From CBDUQI01 sp965369325 (lineage in GTDB: Bacteria > Pseudomonadota > Gammaproteobacteria > Steroidobacterales > JBCBZW01), in contig CBDUQI010000076.1 in assembly GCA_965369325.1 (NCBI GenBank), positions 1 through 23,568 on the forward strand: a stretch of DNA of 23,568 nucleotides, written 5' to 3'. Positions within the stretch are counted from its first letter, which is position 1, and each line of letters opens with the position of its first letter. Shown piece after piece: positions 23,133 to 23,568 of this stretch. The notes below the pieces were generated by a model, which worked only from the letters and a program-made list of their open reading frames with translations, was not told the origin of the DNA and ran no database searches. Made by a program: the position numbers and the translations under genes.

Positions 23133-23568
23133 ATGGACATAGGTGAGCCTATTAGGAACCTGGGCCCTGTCGATACGACGGCCTTACGCGAGGCTATTGT
23201 GGCGTTAGATGAGCCGGTCTGGCGCGAAGAACAGCTACGCCAGAAAAAGTACGACGACGTTCACTACAACACCGAGTCGGTGATTCTGATCTTTTGCGAT
23301 CACGATGACTGGCCCAATATCGACTTAATCAAAGGCGCCGGCTGGGAGCGACTGTCTACTCTCGCCCTGCCGGTGATGCACAGCATCATTGAGCGCTTCT
23401 ACCCCAAGGGGGGCACAATCATTCGTGCCATGGCGGCTAAGTTGAAAGCAGGAAAAACGATTACTCCGCATACCGATAAGCACATCTCTTTCCATCGCAG
23501 CCACCGCATTCATTTACCTATTACCACCAACAACAAGGTACGCTTCATGATCGAGGGGCGCCCGCACC
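23133..23568 (+). CDS. Aspartyl/asparaginyl beta-hydroxylase-like 2OG oxygenase (partial)
   Basis: The frame runs from ATG 23133 to the window edge (145 codons). GGAGGA lies 6 bases before the start. The HxD iron motif is in ITPHTDKHISFHRSHRIHLP, followed by NKVRFMIEGR, which matches the AspH-type oxygenase domain (PF05118). Family members use iron, 2-oxoglutarate and oxygen to hydroxylate proteins or small molecules. The distal His and Arg would lie beyond the window. No signal peptide is seen, so it is cytoplasmic. Confidence 0.85.
   Translation, partial: MDIGEPIRNLGPVDTTALREAIVALDEPVWREEQLRQKKYDDVHYNTESVILIFCDHDDWPNIDLIKGAGWERLSTLALPVMHSIIERFYPKGGTIIRAMAAKLKAGKTITPHTDKHISFHRSHRIHLPITTNNKVRFMIEGRPH

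Overview
The window is 23.6 kb of chromosomal DNA that looks GC-rich. Genes are mostly preceded by Shine-Dalgarno (SD) sites, and exported proteins carry Sec or lipoprotein signals. The combination of thrombospondin-3/dockerin-like linkers on a secreted repeat protein, ECF sigma factors, TPR-oxygenase proteins and an AspH-like hydroxylase suggests a free-living, probably aquatic gammaproteobacterium. That assignment is inference. I see no rRNA, tRNA, CRISPR array, transposase or phage gene.

Layout. 1-5262 is ordinary accessory or metabolic material: the start of an exported alpha/beta-hydrolase (minus, cut by the window edge), a TPR plus 2OG-Fe(II) oxygenase protein (minus), a glutathione S-transferase (minus), a small secreted protein with a lysine tail (minus) and a SAM methyltransferase (plus). 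5284-15098 is the most interesting block. A divergent unknown protein (minus) faces a plus-strand operon of a sigma-like factor, a one-span membrane protein coupled to it by an ATGA overlap, and a large TPR-CHAT caspase-like protease with an N-terminal export signal. Converging on it from the minus strand are an ECF sigma factor, an HlyD-type membrane fusion protein, a 57-residue double-glycine peptide precursor that normal ORF calling misses, and a complete C39-peptidase ABC exporter. The exporter and CHAT genes overlap tail to tail by 68 bp.

15227-18532 is one secreted protein of 1081 residues with about five degenerate repeats of roughly 180 residues. 18533-19043 has no convincing gene. 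19044-19759 is a small autoregulatory-looking operon (membrane protein plus XRE-family repressor) with paired operator-like sites on a good sigma-70 promoter. 19865-23568 holds a GNAT acetyltransferase, a RibD/DHFR-like reductase, an amidohydrolase lipoprotein and the start of an aspartyl/asparaginyl beta-hydroxylase-like gene.

How the central block could work. The C39 exporter would cleave the peptide precursor after Gly-Gly and export a short acidic, cysteine-free peptide through HlyD and an outer-membrane channel that is not in this window. The sigma/membrane protein/CHAT operon resembles in logic the type III-E CRISPR module, where TPR-CHAT (Csx29) cleaves Csx30 to free a sigma factor, but no cas genes are present and the CHAT enzyme appears exported. 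A testable model is a peptide-responsive, protease-triggered sigma-factor switch. The physical layout is seen directly; the functional link is inference.
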